Counted from the stretch's first letter, positions 8,257 through 16,478 are shown. The stretch is 64,000 nucleotides of DNA from Amycolatopsis sp. NBRC 101858 (GCF_030269325.1 NZ_BSTD01000003.1:558001-622000); one strand, 5' to 3'. The notes: generated from the sequence alone by a model not told the origin. A program made the numbers and translations.

Positions 8257-9641
8257 GGTACCGCGGCACCCTCGCCGGGCGGATCACGCTGGTGTGCCTC
8301 GCCGTCGCGGGCGTGGCGGTGATCGTGGCCGGGCTCGTCGCGGCCCGGCTGATCCGGACCACGGCGGACAACGTGCTGCAGTCGTCGCTGGCCGCGCAGG
8401 CCGACGTCGTCGCGTCGCAGCTCGACGAGACCGGCATCGGGAACCGGCTCGGCGTCGGCAAAGTGGCCGATGTCGTGCGTGGGCAGGGCATCTCCGTGGT
8501 GGTCCGGCGCGCGGGCGGCCAGGCGGCCGGCGACGCGGTCGCCGTGCAGGCGGCGGCCAAGGCGGGGCTCGCCGCCCGGCATTCGACGCGCGTGACGGTC
8601 GCGGGCGCGCAGTACCTGGTGGAGACCCGGGTGATCGGCACGCGCGGGGCCGCGTTCGCGCTCGTCCTGCCCGCACGCAGCGCCGAAGCGACGCAACGCG
8701 CGCTGGTGCGCAACATCGCGCTGGCGCTCGGCATCGGGCTGCTGGTGGCGGCCCTCGCGGGCTGGTTCTCGGGCCGGCTGCTGGGCCGTCCCCTGCGGCG
8801 GGCCGCCCTTGCCGCGGGATCGCTCCGGGCCGGACGCCGGGACGTCCGGGTGCCGGTGCAGGGGCCGCGTGAGGTGGCGGAGGTCGCCGGGTCGCTGAAC
8901 TCGCTGGCCGACGCGCTGGCCGTGAGCGAAGCGCGGCAGCGGGACTTCCTGCTGTCGGTGTCGCACGAGCTGCGGACGCCGCTGACCGCCGTGACCGGGT
9001 TCGCCGAAGCGATCGCGGACGGCGTGGCAACCGGTGACGACGCGGTGCGCGCGGGTCAGACGATCCAGCGGGAGGCGCTGCGGCTGGAGCGGCTGGTGAC
9101 GGACCTCCTGGAACTGGCCCGGCTGGGCGCGGACGAGTTCCGGCTGGACCTGGCCTCGGTGGACCTGGCCGCGTTGGTCCGCGACTGCGCCGAGGTCTGG
9201 CAGCTGCGGTGCGCGCGGGAGGACGTCCGGCTGTCCGTTTCGGCGCCGGCTTCGCCGGTCCCGGTGCTGGCGGACGCGCGGCGGCTGCGTCAGGTGGTGG
9301 ACGGGCTGGCGGAGAACGCGCTGCGGGTGACGCCGGGTGGCGCGCCCATGGTGTTCGCGCTGTCGGTGTCCGGTTCGGGTGCGTCGCTGTCGGTGCGCGA
9401 CGGCGGGCCGGGCCTGGCACCGGAGGACTACGCGGTGGCGTTCGAGCGCGGGGTGCTGAACGCGCGGTACCGCGACCGCCGTCCGGTCGGGTCAGGCATC
9501 GGGCTGGCCCTGGTCCACGGCCTGGTCACCCGCATGGGTGGCACGTTGACGGCCGGCCCGGCCCCGGAGGGCGGCGCGGCGTTCACGATCACCTTCCCGC
9601 CGGCGGCGTCGGACGCGACGGTGCCCCTCCCCCTGGGCTGA
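8253..9641 (+). CDS. Membrane sensor histidine kinase
   Basis: The 462-residue kinase partners the upstream OmpR regulator. Two membrane helices (11-33 and 153-175) flank an extracytoplasmic sensor of about 120 residues. HAMP-like linker follows (176-230), then the HisKA box SHELRTPLTAVTGF with His238, and an HATPase_c domain (LAENALRV as N box, DGGPG as G1, GSGIGLALV as G2). The signal is unknown; the sensor shows no recognised domain. The 3' end overlaps the opposite-strand SnoaL gene by 53 bp. Confidence 0.94.
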   Translation: MRYRGTLAGRITLVCLAVAGVAVIVAGLVAARLIRTTADNVLQSSLAAQADVVASQLDETGIGNRLGVGKVADVVRGQGISVVVRRAGGQAAGDAVAVQAAAKAGLAARHSTRVTVAGAQYLVETRVIGTRGAAFALVLPARSAEATQRALVRNIALALGIGLLVAALAGWFSGRLLGRPLRRAALAAGSLRAGRRDVRVPVQGPREVAEVAGSLNSLADALAVSEARQRDFLLSVSHELRTPLTAVTGFAEAIADGVATGDDAVRAGQTIQREALRLERLVTDLLELARLGADEFRLDLASVDLAALVRDCAEVWQLRCAREDVRLSVSAPASPVPVLADARRLRQVVDGLAENALRVTPGGAPMVFALSVSGSGASLSVRDGGPGLAPEDYAVAFERGVLNARYRDRRPVGSGIGLALVHGLVTRMGGTLTAGPAPEGGAAFTITFPPAASDATVPLPLG

Positions 9642-10029
9642 GCTGGGCCGCGCGGTCGGTGACGTCCATGAGAGCCCAGTGTTCGACCACCCGGCCCTCG
9701 CGGACGCGGATCATGTCCATGCTGGTCACGGCGTAACTGCGGCCGGTCGAGATCTGCGTGCCCGTGCTCGTGTAGCGGTTGACCGAGAACTCGCCGTCGG
9801 CGACGTTCTGCTCGACCCGCACGCCGACGTCGCGGAAGTCGGCGAAGAACTCGCCGCCGAGCATGGCCTCCCACTTCGCGCGCCAGGCGTCGACGCCGTG
9901 GTGGTCGCCGCCCGCGCCACCGCGGTGGTCGACCACCTGCGGGTCGATGTAGCGCAGGCCTTCGGCGACGCTCTCCTTCGTGAACGGCGTCAGGGCGATC
10001 AGGCGGCGGTGCACTTCGGCGGCGTCCAT
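9589..10029 (-). CDS. SnoaL-like / ester cyclase family protein
   Basis: The 146-residue NTF2-fold protein (EVHRRLIALTPFTKESVAEGLRYIDPQVVDHRG, then GVDAWRAKWEAMLGGEFFADFRDVGVRVEQNV and MIRVREGRVVEHWALMDV) matches the SnoaL-like group of predicted cyclases and isomerases. The C-terminal 20 residues (about 127-146) are low complexity and lie antisense to the kinase gene. It is divergent from a TetR gene across a large double palindrome, so it is the probable repressor target. The enzymatic reaction is unknown. Confidence 0.82.
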   Translation of the reverse strand: MDAAEVHRRLIALTPFTKESVAEGLRYIDPQVVDHRGGAGGDHHGVDAWRAKWEAMLGGEFFADFRDVGVRVEQNVADGEFSVNRYTSTGTQISTGRSYAVTSMDMIRVREGRVVEHWALMDVTDRAAQLSPGGGAPSRPTPPAGR

Positions 10030-10040
10030 GCTCGCTCCTT

Positions 10041-10096
10041 AAGTGGGGAGTTCCCCGGTTAGTGTTCGGCTACGCTAACCGGGGATGTCCCCACTT
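10041..10096. promoter_or_regulatory. Mirrored double operator between SnoaL and TetR genes
   Basis: Two 22-bp elements (10041-10062 and 10075-10096) are inverted copies differing at only two central positions. Each contains its own palindrome: GGGGAGTTCCCC and GGGGATGTCCCC. Outer arms are AAGTGGGGA / TCCCCACTT and inner arms CCCCGGTTAG / CTAACCGGGG, around a 12-bp spacer. The position predicts binding of two TetR dimers per site or one dimer per half, controlling both divergent genes. Confidence 0.85.
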
Positions 10097-10110
10097 GGCA
10101 AGGGAGCAGC

Positions 10111-10647
10111 ATGACGGCACGGGCCCGCAGGTCGGACGCGCGGGACAACCAGGCGCTCGTGCTCGCCGCGGCGAAGAAGGTCTTCGCCGAGGACGGCCCG
10201 GACGCACCGCTCGACCGCATCGCCCGGCGCGCCGGCGTCGGCAACGCGACCCTGTACCGGCACTTCCCGAACCGGCGTGAGCTGGTCGTGGCCGTGTACG
10301 CCGACGAAGTCGCGGAGCTGCGGAGCCGCGCGGACCTCGACGCCGGCAACCCCGGCGAAGCGCTCTTCGCCTGGCTCGGACTGTTCGTCGAGCACGTGCG
10401 GACCAAGCGCGCCCTCGCACTCTCGCTGGCCGATCCCGCGGGTGAGCACGAGAGCCTGTTCGCGGGCTGGCACGCGGCGATGAACGCGACCGCCGCCGCC
10501 CTGCTCGACCGTGCCCGGGCGGCGGGCGCGGTGGCGTCCGACGTCACCGAGCTGGACCTCCTCCTGCTCGCGACCGGCATCGCACTGGCCGGCGGTGAGC
10601 CCGGGCGGCTGCTCGCCCTCGTCCGCCGCGGTGCGTCGGCTCGCTGA
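10111..10647 (+). CDS. TetR-family transcriptional regulator
   Basis: The 178-residue TetR protein begins MTARARRSDARDNQALVLAAAKKVFAEDGPDAPLDRIARRAGVGNATLYRHFPNR, a textbook N-terminal HTH. The ligand domain is short and contains the C-terminal SetR-like sequence ELDLLLLATGIALAGGEPGR. AAGGGAGCAGC precedes the ATG. The mirrored operator upstream makes autoregulation and repression of the SnoaL gene very likely. Confidence 0.93.
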   Translation: MTARARRSDARDNQALVLAAAKKVFAEDGPDAPLDRIARRAGVGNATLYRHFPNRRELVVAVYADEVAELRSRADLDAGNPGEALFAWLGLFVEHVRTKRALALSLADPAGEHESLFAGWHAAMNATAAALLDRARAAGAVASDVTELDLLLLATGIALAGGEPGRLLALVRRGASAR

Positions 10648-10657
10648 ACGCGCATCT

Positions 10658-10691
10658 CGCGTGATTGGAGAGGCATCACGCGTGATTGGAG
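10658..10691. repeat. Direct repeat upstream of LysR gene
   Basis: CGCGTGATTGGAG occurs twice, at 10658-10670 and 10679-10691, with a 21-bp period (two helical turns). It lies 32 bp before the LysR start. The spacing suggests two protein subunits bound on one DNA face, possibly the LysR protein itself, though LysR boxes are usually inverted (T-N11-A). Confidence 0.55.
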
Positions 10692-10722
10692 GGGCGACAC
10701 GGCGGGTCGTTAGGGTCGGGCC

Positions 10723-11619
10723 ATGGAGATGCTGCACCTGCGCTACTTCGTCGCGGTCGCCGAGGAACTGAACTTCTCCGCCGCCGCGCGGAAGCTGCAC
10801 ATGGCCGCGTCGCCGCTCTCCCAGCGGATCAAGGACCTCGAGCACGAACTCGGGCAGCAGCTGTTCGACCGCAGTACCCACCATGTGACGCTCACCGCCG
10901 CCGGGACCGCCTTGCTGCCGCTCGCGCGGGACGTCCTCGAGCAGGTGAGTGCGATTCCGTGGCGGCTGCAGGAGGCCGTGCGGCCGCAGCGCAGCACCGT
11001 CTTCCTCGGCATGCCCGCCGGCGTGCACCCCGACCTGCGGGACCGGGTCAACGCCTTGGCCGAGCGGGTCAAGGCGCACTACGAGCTCAAGCGCTGGCCC
11101 GGCACCACCGCCGACCTCGTCCAGGGCGTGCACGACGGGAAGCTCGCGCTCACCCTCGCCCGGCTGCCGGTCAGCGATCCGGCGCTGGAGCAGCTGCCCG
11201 TGATGTCGGAACGGCTCGGCGCGGTCGTCCCGGCCGACCGGTTCGCCGGGCGGGACTCCGTCACCCTGGCCGAGCTGGCCGCATTCCCGTACGTGGCCTC
11301 ACCCGGGGAAATCACGCCCGCGTACTTCGACCAGCTCGACCACCAATTGACCGAACTGGGCGTCAAGAAACGCATTCGCCTGACCAACACCGGCTACGGC
11401 GGAACGTCCGAAATCATTTCCAGCGGCGAGGCCTTCTCCATTTCCATGCTGGACGACCGGAGCCCGATGCACGGTTACCGGCTGGACAACGTGATCGTGT
11501 TGCCGTTCAGCGACTTCCGGCCCCAGCTCGACACCGGCCTGCTGTGGCGCCGCGACCGCGATCTCCACCAGCTCGTCGCAGCCGCGAAAGAAATCTTCGC
11601 GGAGCCGATCAGCACGTAA
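10723..11619 (+). CDS. LysR-family transcriptional regulator
   Basis: The 298-residue LysR protein has an N-terminal winged HTH (MLHLRYFVAVAEELNFSAAARKLHMAASPLSQRIKDLEHELGQQLFDR) and a periplasmic-binding-like effector domain from about residue 88. It reads in the same direction as, and directly before, the five-gene acyl-CoA operon. It is the most obvious candidate activator, although a 31-bp palindrome with GntR-type half-sites lies between them. Confidence 0.93.
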   Translation: MEMLHLRYFVAVAEELNFSAAARKLHMAASPLSQRIKDLEHELGQQLFDRSTHHVTLTAAGTALLPLARDVLEQVSAIPWRLQEAVRPQRSTVFLGMPAGVHPDLRDRVNALAERVKAHYELKRWPGTTADLVQGVHDGKLALTLARLPVSDPALEQLPVMSERLGAVVPADRFAGRDSVTLAELAAFPYVASPGEITPAYFDQLDHQLTELGVKKRIRLTNTGYGGTSEIISSGEAFSISMLDDRSPMHGYRLDNVIVLPFSDFRPQLDTGLLWRRDRDLHQLVAAAKEIFAEPIST

Positions 11620-11620
11620 A

Positions 11621-11651
11621 CAATGGTATGACCACCGTGGTCATACCATTG
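11621..11651. promoter_or_regulatory. 31-bp perfect palindrome upstream of acyl-CoA operon
   Basis: Two perfect 15-bp arms (CAATGGTATGACCAC at 11621-11635 and GTGGTCATACCATTG at 11637-11651) surround a single base. Each arm contains a TGGTnnGACCA-like element (TGGTATGACCA 11624-11634; TGGTCATACCA 11638-11648), the half-site style of GntR/FadR regulators. As RNA it could also fold into a 14-bp hairpin after the LysR stop, but no T-run follows, so an operator is more likely than a terminator. Confidence 0.75.
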
Positions 11652-11670
11652 TGCGCATCATGATCATTCC

Positions 11671-11722
11671 CTTTCGCGCCACCCGCGCCTACGTTCGTGA
11701 GTAGAGCGAAGAGCGCGAAAGG
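11671..11722 (+). promoter_or_regulatory. Possible leader hairpin covering the ribosome site
   Basis: CTTTCGCGC (11671-11679) is perfectly complementary to GCGCGAAAG (11713-11721). The right arm contains the GAAAGG ribosome binding site of the CoA-transferase gene. If both arms lie in the mRNA leader, pairing would hide the ribosome site. No ligand-binding riboswitch class is recognisable. The transcription start is unknown, so this is tentative. Confidence 0.35.
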
Positions 11723-11727
11723 ACGAA

Positions 11728-12885
11728 ATGATGACGGACATCAGCACCGCGACCGGCCCGCTGGACGGCGTGCGCGTGATCGACCTCTCGACCGTGGTCA
11801 TGGGCCCGTACGCGGCCCAGATCCTCGGCGACCTGGGCGCCGACGTGATCAAGATCGAGTCCCCCGCGGACACCGTGCGGGTGGGCCAGTACCGCACCAC
11901 GCCGGGCATGACGCCGCTGAACCTCAACGTCAACCGCAACAAGCGCAGCGTGGCCCTCAACCTCAAGGACGAGACCGAGCGCGAGCAGGCGCTGAAGCTG
12001 ATCGACACCGCCGACGTGCTGATCACCAACATGCGTCCCGGCGCACTGGCCCGGCTCGGCCTGAACTACGCCGACGTCGCCGAGCGCAACCCGCGCCTGG
12101 TCTACGCCCACGCGCAGGGCTTCCGCAGCGACTCCGCCCAGGCCGGCAACGCCGCCTACGACGAGACCGTGCAGGCCTCCTCCGGCCTGGTCGACGTCGC
12201 CAACCGGGCGCTGGGCGAGCCGGTCTACCTGCCGACGATCATCGGCGACAAGGTGTCGTCGCTGACCATCGCCTACAGCGTGCTCGCCGCGCTGGTGCAC
12301 CGCGACAAGACCGGGCAGGGCCAGCAGATCGAGATCCCGATGACGGACACGCTCCTCGCGTTCAACCTGGTCGAGCACCTCGCCGGGCACACCTACGAGC
12401 CGGCCGAGGGCCCCACCGGCTTCGCCCTGTCGATGACGAAGGGCCACGCCGCGGTCCGCACGAAGGACGGCCTCGCCTGCGTGATCCCCTACAACCCGAA
12501 GAACTTCCGCGACTTCTTCGCCGCGGCCGGGCGCCCGGACCTCGCCGAGGACCCGCGCGTCAACGGCGAAGCCATCGACCGCGCCGACAACGAGTGGCTG
12601 ACCGGGCAGATCGCGGCGTGCGCCCCGGCGCTGACCACCGACGAGTGGGCCGAGGTCTGCGCGAAGCACAGCATCCCGATGGCGCCGGTGCTGGAACTGG
12701 ACCGCGCGCACGAGGACGGCTACGTCCGCGACGGCCACCTGCTCGACACCGTCGAGCACCCGAGCGAGGGCGCCATCCGCACGGTCGGCATCCCGGTGAA
12801 GTTCTCCGCGACGCCCGGCTCGATCCGCCGCCTGGCCCCGCTGGCCGGCCAGGACACCGCCGAAGTCCTCGCGGAACTGAACTGA
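11728..12885 (+). CDS. CaiB/BaiF (class III) CoA transferase
   Basis: The 385-residue class III CoA transferase begins PLDGVRVIDLSTVVMGPYAAQILGDLGADVIKIE. The probable catalytic aspartate is Asp145 in AAYDETVQASSG, which aligns with the FRC-type nucleophile. The family moves CoA between carboxylic acids through an aspartyl-CoA anhydride. First gene of a tightly packed five-gene operon. Two ATGs (11728 and 11731) are both acceptable. Similar to CaiB of carnitine metabolism, but substrate is not provable from sequence. Confidence 0.93.
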   Translation: MMTDISTATGPLDGVRVIDLSTVVMGPYAAQILGDLGADVIKIESPADTVRVGQYRTTPGMTPLNLNVNRNKRSVALNLKDETEREQALKLIDTADVLITNMRPGALARLGLNYADVAERNPRLVYAHAQGFRSDSAQAGNAAYDETVQASSGLVDVANRALGEPVYLPTIIGDKVSSLTIAYSVLAALVHRDKTGQGQQIEIPMTDTLLAFNLVEHLAGHTYEPAEGPTGFALSMTKGHAAVRTKDGLACVIPYNPKNFRDFFAAAGRPDLAEDPRVNGEAIDRADNEWLTGQIAACAPALTTDEWAEVCAKHSIPMAPVLELDRAHEDGYVRDGHLLDTVEHPSEGAIRTVGIPVKFSATPGSIRRLAPLAGQDTAEVLAELN

Positions 12886-12898
12886 AAGAAGCAAGACG

Positions 12899-13642
12899 AT
12901 GACCGAAGTACGCACCGAACGGATCGGCAGCACCCTGCTGATCACGATCGACCGGCCCCAGGCTCGCAACGCGGTCAACGCCGCCGTCGCGGCCGGACTG
13001 GCCGCCGCCCTGGACGAGCTGGAGAACGACCCCACGCTCCGGGCGGGCGTCCTCACCGGCGCCGAGAACACCTTCAGCGCCGGCATGGACCTCAAGGCCG
13101 CGCTCAAGGGCGAGTCGCCGGAGATCCCGGGACGCGGGTTCGGCGGCCTCACCGAAGCCGAGCTGGCCAAGCCGCTGATCGCCGCCGTCGAAGGGTTCGC
13201 CATGGGCGGCGGGTTCGAGCTGGCCTTGGGCTGCGATCTCATCGTCGCCGCCGAAGACGCGAAGTTCGGCCTCCCTGAGGTCAAGCGCGGCCTGATCGCC
13301 GCGGGTGGCGGCGTCATCCGGCTGCCGAAGCGGATCCCGCACCACCTGGCGATGGAGTTCCTGCTGACCGGCGAGCCCGTCACCGGCCGCCGCGCGGGCG
13401 AGCTGGGCCTGGTCAACCGTGTCACGCCGAGCGGGGACGCCGCCGCCGTCGCGCTGCAGCTGGCCGAGAAGCTGACGGAGAACGCGCCGCTCGCGCTGGC
13501 CGCCGTCAAGAAGATCGTGCGTGCCGCGGATCCCGCGGCCGTGCAACGCGAAGAAATCGAGAAACTGATGCAGTCCGCCGACGTCCGCGAGGGCATGACC
13601 GCCTTCGCCGAGCGCCGCGCTCCGAAGTGGACAGGCGAATAA
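12899..13642 (+). CDS. Enoyl-CoA hydratase/crotonase (CaiD-like)
   Basis: The 247-residue crotonase-superfamily enzyme has the oxyanion-hole segments FSAGMDLKAAL and GFAMGGGFELAL, plus the catalytic glutamate region KFGLPEVKRGL. The general form resembles CaiD/crotonobetainyl-CoA hydratase and other short-chain enoyl-CoA hydratases that add water to 2-enoyl-CoA. It starts 13 nt after the CoA-transferase stop with GAAAGAAG as ribosome site. Confidence 0.92.
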   Translation: MTEVRTERIGSTLLITIDRPQARNAVNAAVAAGLAAALDELENDPTLRAGVLTGAENTFSAGMDLKAALKGESPEIPGRGFGGLTEAELAKPLIAAVEGFAMGGGFELALGCDLIVAAEDAKFGLPEVKRGLIAAGGGVIRLPKRIPHHLAMEFLLTGEPVTGRRAGELGLVNRVTPSGDAAAVALQLAEKLTENAPLALAAVKKIVRAADPAAVQREEIEKLMQSADVREGMTAFAERRAPKWTGE

Positions 13643-13645
13643 ACC

Positions 13646-14392
13646 ATGAAGATCGACGAAGTCCGCAGGCACGTGACCACTCCCCTGACCGCCCCGGCGT
13701 TCGCGCCCGTGGTCCCGAGGTTCACCGACCGCGAGTACCTGAACATCGTCTACCGCACCGACGCCGACGCCCTGCGCGCCGTCGTGCCGGAGCCGCTGCA
13801 GGTCGAAGAACCGTTGGTGCGCTTCGAGGTCATGAAGATGGGCGACGTCTCCGGCTACGGCCCGTACACCGAGTCCGGCCAGGCGATCGAGGTCAGCTTC
13901 GACGGTGAGCGCGGCGAGTACCTGCACGCGATGTACCTCGACAACTTCCCGGCGACGGCGTCCGGGCGCGAAGTGAGCGCGTATCCGAAGACGATCGGCA
14001 GCCCGGGTTTGTACGTCGACAACGGTGTCCTGGTGGGCACTTTGGACTACGGGACGCTCCGGGTGGCGACCGCGACCATGGGCTACAAGCACCACGAACT
14101 CGACGCCCGCGAAGCCGAACGCCAGATCACGGTCCCGACGTTCATGCTCAAGACGATCCCCGGCTACGACGGCACCCCGCGCGTGCAGGAGCTGGTCCGC
14201 ACCGAGATCACCGACGTCGTCGTCAAGGAGGCCTACACCGGCCCCGCGCGGCTGCAGCTGTTCCAGCACGTCCTGGCCCCGCTGGCCGACCTGCCGGTGC
14301 TGGAGGTCGTCTCCGCCAGCCACATCCGCACCGACCTGACGCTCGCCCCGGTCAAGCCGGTCTTCGACTACCTGAAGGGAACACAGTCATGA
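13646..14392 (+). CDS. Acetoacetate decarboxylase family protein
   Basis: The 248-residue protein carries the ADC signature SAYPKTIGSPGL with the Schiff-base lysine at position 115, the same number as in the clostridial enzyme. It also has an Arg/Glu-rich pocket (EVMKMGDVSGYGPYTE, then EYLHAMYLDN). ADC decarboxylates beta-keto acids through an imine; some relatives instead perform aldol-dehydratase chemistry. In this operon it could remove CO2 from a 3-oxo acid produced by the next gene product. Its start is 3 nt after the crotonase stop. Confidence 0.9.
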   Translation: MKIDEVRRHVTTPLTAPAFAPVVPRFTDREYLNIVYRTDADALRAVVPEPLQVEEPLVRFEVMKMGDVSGYGPYTESGQAIEVSFDGERGEYLHAMYLDNFPATASGREVSAYPKTIGSPGLYVDNGVLVGTLDYGTLRVATATMGYKHHELDAREAERQITVPTFMLKTIPGYDGTPRVQELVRTEITDVVVKEAYTGPARLQLFQHVLAPLADLPVLEVVSASHIRTDLTLAPVKPVFDYLKGTQS

Positions 14393-15294
14393 AGAACGCG
14401 GCCGTCATCGGCGCCGGCACCATCGGCCTGTCCTGGACGGCGCTGTTCGCCCACCACGGCCTGACCGTCCGGGTCAGCGACCCGCGCCCCGACCTCGCCG
14501 AGGCCATCACCGACGCACTCGAGACGTTCGCCCCGCACCTCGGCACGACCGCCGACGTACTGGCGAGCCGGGTGCACGTCGCCGCCGACGTCACCGAAGC
14601 CGTCCGTGACGCGGATGTCGTGCAGGAAAACGGACCCGAGAACGTCGAGTTCAAAAAGGACCTGTTCGCGAAGCTCGTCGAAGAAGCGCCGGAGCACGCG
14701 CTCTTGCTGAGCTCGTCGAGCGCCATCCCCTCGACGGCGTTCACCGGGGAGATCGACGGCAGCCGGGTCCTCATCGGACACCCGTTCAATCCGCCGCACC
14801 TGATCCCGCTGGTCGAGGTGGTCCCCGGCGAGCGGACCAGCGCCGAGTCCGTCCGAAAGGCGGTGGACTTCTACACCTTCCTCGGCCGCACACCGGTCGT
14901 GGAGCGCAAGGAGATGCCCGGCTTCGTCGGCAACCGGCTGCAGAACGCGCTGAGCCGCGAGGCGATCTACCTCGTCGAGCAGGGTGTCGTGACGCCGGAA
15001 GAACTGGACGCCGTCATCACGAACTCGCTCGGCATCCGCTGGGCGACGGTCGGGCCGTTCCTCGGCTCGCACCTCGGTGGCGGCCCCGGCGGCTACCGGC
15101 ACATGGCCGAGCACATCGGCAAGTCGATGAAGCAGATGTGGGCCGGGCTGGGCACCCCCAGCCAGAGCCCCGAAGAGCAGGAACGGCTGATCGAAGCCGT
15201 CGAAAAGGCTTACGGCTCCTCCACGTACTCGGAACTGGCCGAGACGCGCGACCGCAAGCAGCTCGCAGTGTTGACCGCAGTGGAGGAGAACTGA
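14389..15294 (+). CDS. 3-hydroxyacyl-CoA / carnitine dehydrogenase family protein
   Basis: The 301-residue NAD-dependent dehydrogenase has a Rossmann motif GAGTIG (8-13), acidic NAD-ribose residue in VRVSDPRP and QENGPE. The catalytic His131-Glu143 pair lies in GHPFNPPHLIPLVEVV, and the C-terminal helical domain starts at GFVGNRLQ. Short stand-alone members include L-carnitine dehydrogenase, gulonate dehydrogenase and hydroxybutyryl-CoA dehydrogenase. Overlaps the ADC gene by ATGA, which argues for coupled expression and linked reactions. Confidence 0.9.
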   Translation: MKNAAVIGAGTIGLSWTALFAHHGLTVRVSDPRPDLAEAITDALETFAPHLGTTADVLASRVHVAADVTEAVRDADVVQENGPENVEFKKDLFAKLVEEAPEHALLLSSSSAIPSTAFTGEIDGSRVLIGHPFNPPHLIPLVEVVPGERTSAESVRKAVDFYTFLGRTPVVERKEMPGFVGNRLQNALSREAIYLVEQGVVTPEELDAVITNSLGIRWATVGPFLGSHLGGGPGGYRHMAEHIGKSMKQMWAGLGTPSQSPEEQERLIEAVEKAYGSSTYSELAETRDRKQLAVLTAVEEN

Positions 15295-15295
15295 C

Positions 15296-16474
15296 ATGGA
15301 ATCCCTGACCGCCGACTTCTACGACTTCGAAGCGCTGCTCCCGGACGACGAGCACAAGCTGCTCGTCCAGGCCCGCGAGTTCATGCAGCACGACGTCAAG
15401 CCGCTGGTGAACGAAAACTGGGAAGCCGGAACCTTCCCGAAGGAGCTGATCGGGCTGTTCCGCGAGAGCGGCCTCGCCGGCCTGCCCTACGAGGGCTACG
15501 GCGAGCACAAGCCCGCCGTCAGCCACCTGCTCACCGGCATGATGGCGATGGAGATGAGCCGCACCGACGCTTCCGTCGCGACGTTCTTCGGTGTCCACAA
15601 CGGACTCGCGATGTACTCGATCCACAGCGGCGGCAGCCAGGAGCAGCGGGACCGCTGGCTCCCGGAGATGGCGGCGATGGACAAGATCGGCGCGTTCGCG
15701 ATGACCGAGCCGCTTGGCGGATCCGACGTGGCCGGTGGCATGCGCACCACCGCCAAGCGCGACGGCGACACCTGGATCCTCGACGGCGCCAAGAAGTGGA
15801 TCGGCAACGCGACCTTCGCCGACTACGTCGTGGTGTGGGCGCGGGACGTCGACGACAACCACGTCAAGGGTTTCGTCGTCGAGAAGGGCACGCCGGGGTT
15901 CGTGCCGGAGAAGATCCAGGGCAAGACCGCGTTCCGGATCGTCGAGAACGCCGAGATCACCCTGACCGGCGTCCGCGTGCCGGAGGCGAACCGCCTGCAG
16001 GGCATCAACGGCTTCCGCGACGTCGCGGAGATCCTGCGCGCCACGCGCGGCGGCGTCGCGTGGCAGGCGCTCGGTGTGATGATCGGCGCCTACGAAGCCG
16101 CGCTGGCCTACGCCCAGGAGCGCAAGCAGTTCGGCCGGCCGATCGCCCGCTTCCAGCTGGTGCAGGACCTGCTCGTGAAGAGCCTCGGCAACATCACCGC
16201 GTCGTGGGGCATGCTCGTGCAGCTCGCCCGGCTGCAGGACGCCGGGATCTTCAAGGACGAGCACTCGTCGCTGGCCAAGGCGTTCGTCACCTCGCGGATG
16301 CGTGAGGTCGTCGCGTGGAGCCGGGAGATCCTCGGTGGCAACGGAATCGTGCTCGGCTACGACGTCGCGCGGTTCTTCGCCGACGCCGAAGCGATCTACT
16401 CCTTCGAGGGCACGCGCGAGATGAACACCCTGATCGTCGGGAAGGCGATCACGGGACAGTCCGCGTTCGTCTGA
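15296..16474 (+). CDS. Acyl-CoA dehydrogenase
   Basis: The 392-residue FAD-dependent acyl-CoA dehydrogenase contains AFAMTEPLGGSDVAGGMRTTA (split: flavin-binding segment near 135-155) and WIGNATFADY. GRPIARFQLVQDLL follows, then the catalytic glutamate in YSFEGTREMN near the C-terminus, placed as in glutaryl-CoA and crotonobetainyl-CoA type enzymes. Starts 1 nt after the preceding stop; last gene of the operon and convergent with the LCP gene (4 bp between stops). Confidence 0.92.
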   Translation: MESLTADFYDFEALLPDDEHKLLVQAREFMQHDVKPLVNENWEAGTFPKELIGLFRESGLAGLPYEGYGEHKPAVSHLLTGMMAMEMSRTDASVATFFGVHNGLAMYSIHSGGSQEQRDRWLPEMAAMDKIGAFAMTEPLGGSDVAGGMRTTAKRDGDTWILDGAKKWIGNATFADYVVVWARDVDDNHVKGFVVEKGTPGFVPEKIQGKTAFRIVENAEITLTGVRVPEANRLQGINGFRDVAEILRATRGGVAWQALGVMIGAYEAALAYAQERKQFGRPIARFQLVQDLLVKSLGNITASWGMLVQLARLQDAGIFKDEHSSLAKAFVTSRMREVVAWSREILGGNGIVLGYDVARFFADAEAIYSFEGTREMNTLIVGKAITGQSAFV

Positions 16475-16478
16475 TCGC

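Noticed and set aside
11621..11651. Reading the 31-bp palindrome as an intrinsic terminator of the LysR gene
   Set aside because: Loop of one to three bases, no T-run, and two regulator-type half-sites make an operator more likely, though termination is not excluded.
11689..13746. Long minus-strand frame opposite the CoA transferase and crotonase genes
   Set aside because: Both plus-strand genes have full family signatures; the antisense frame has none.
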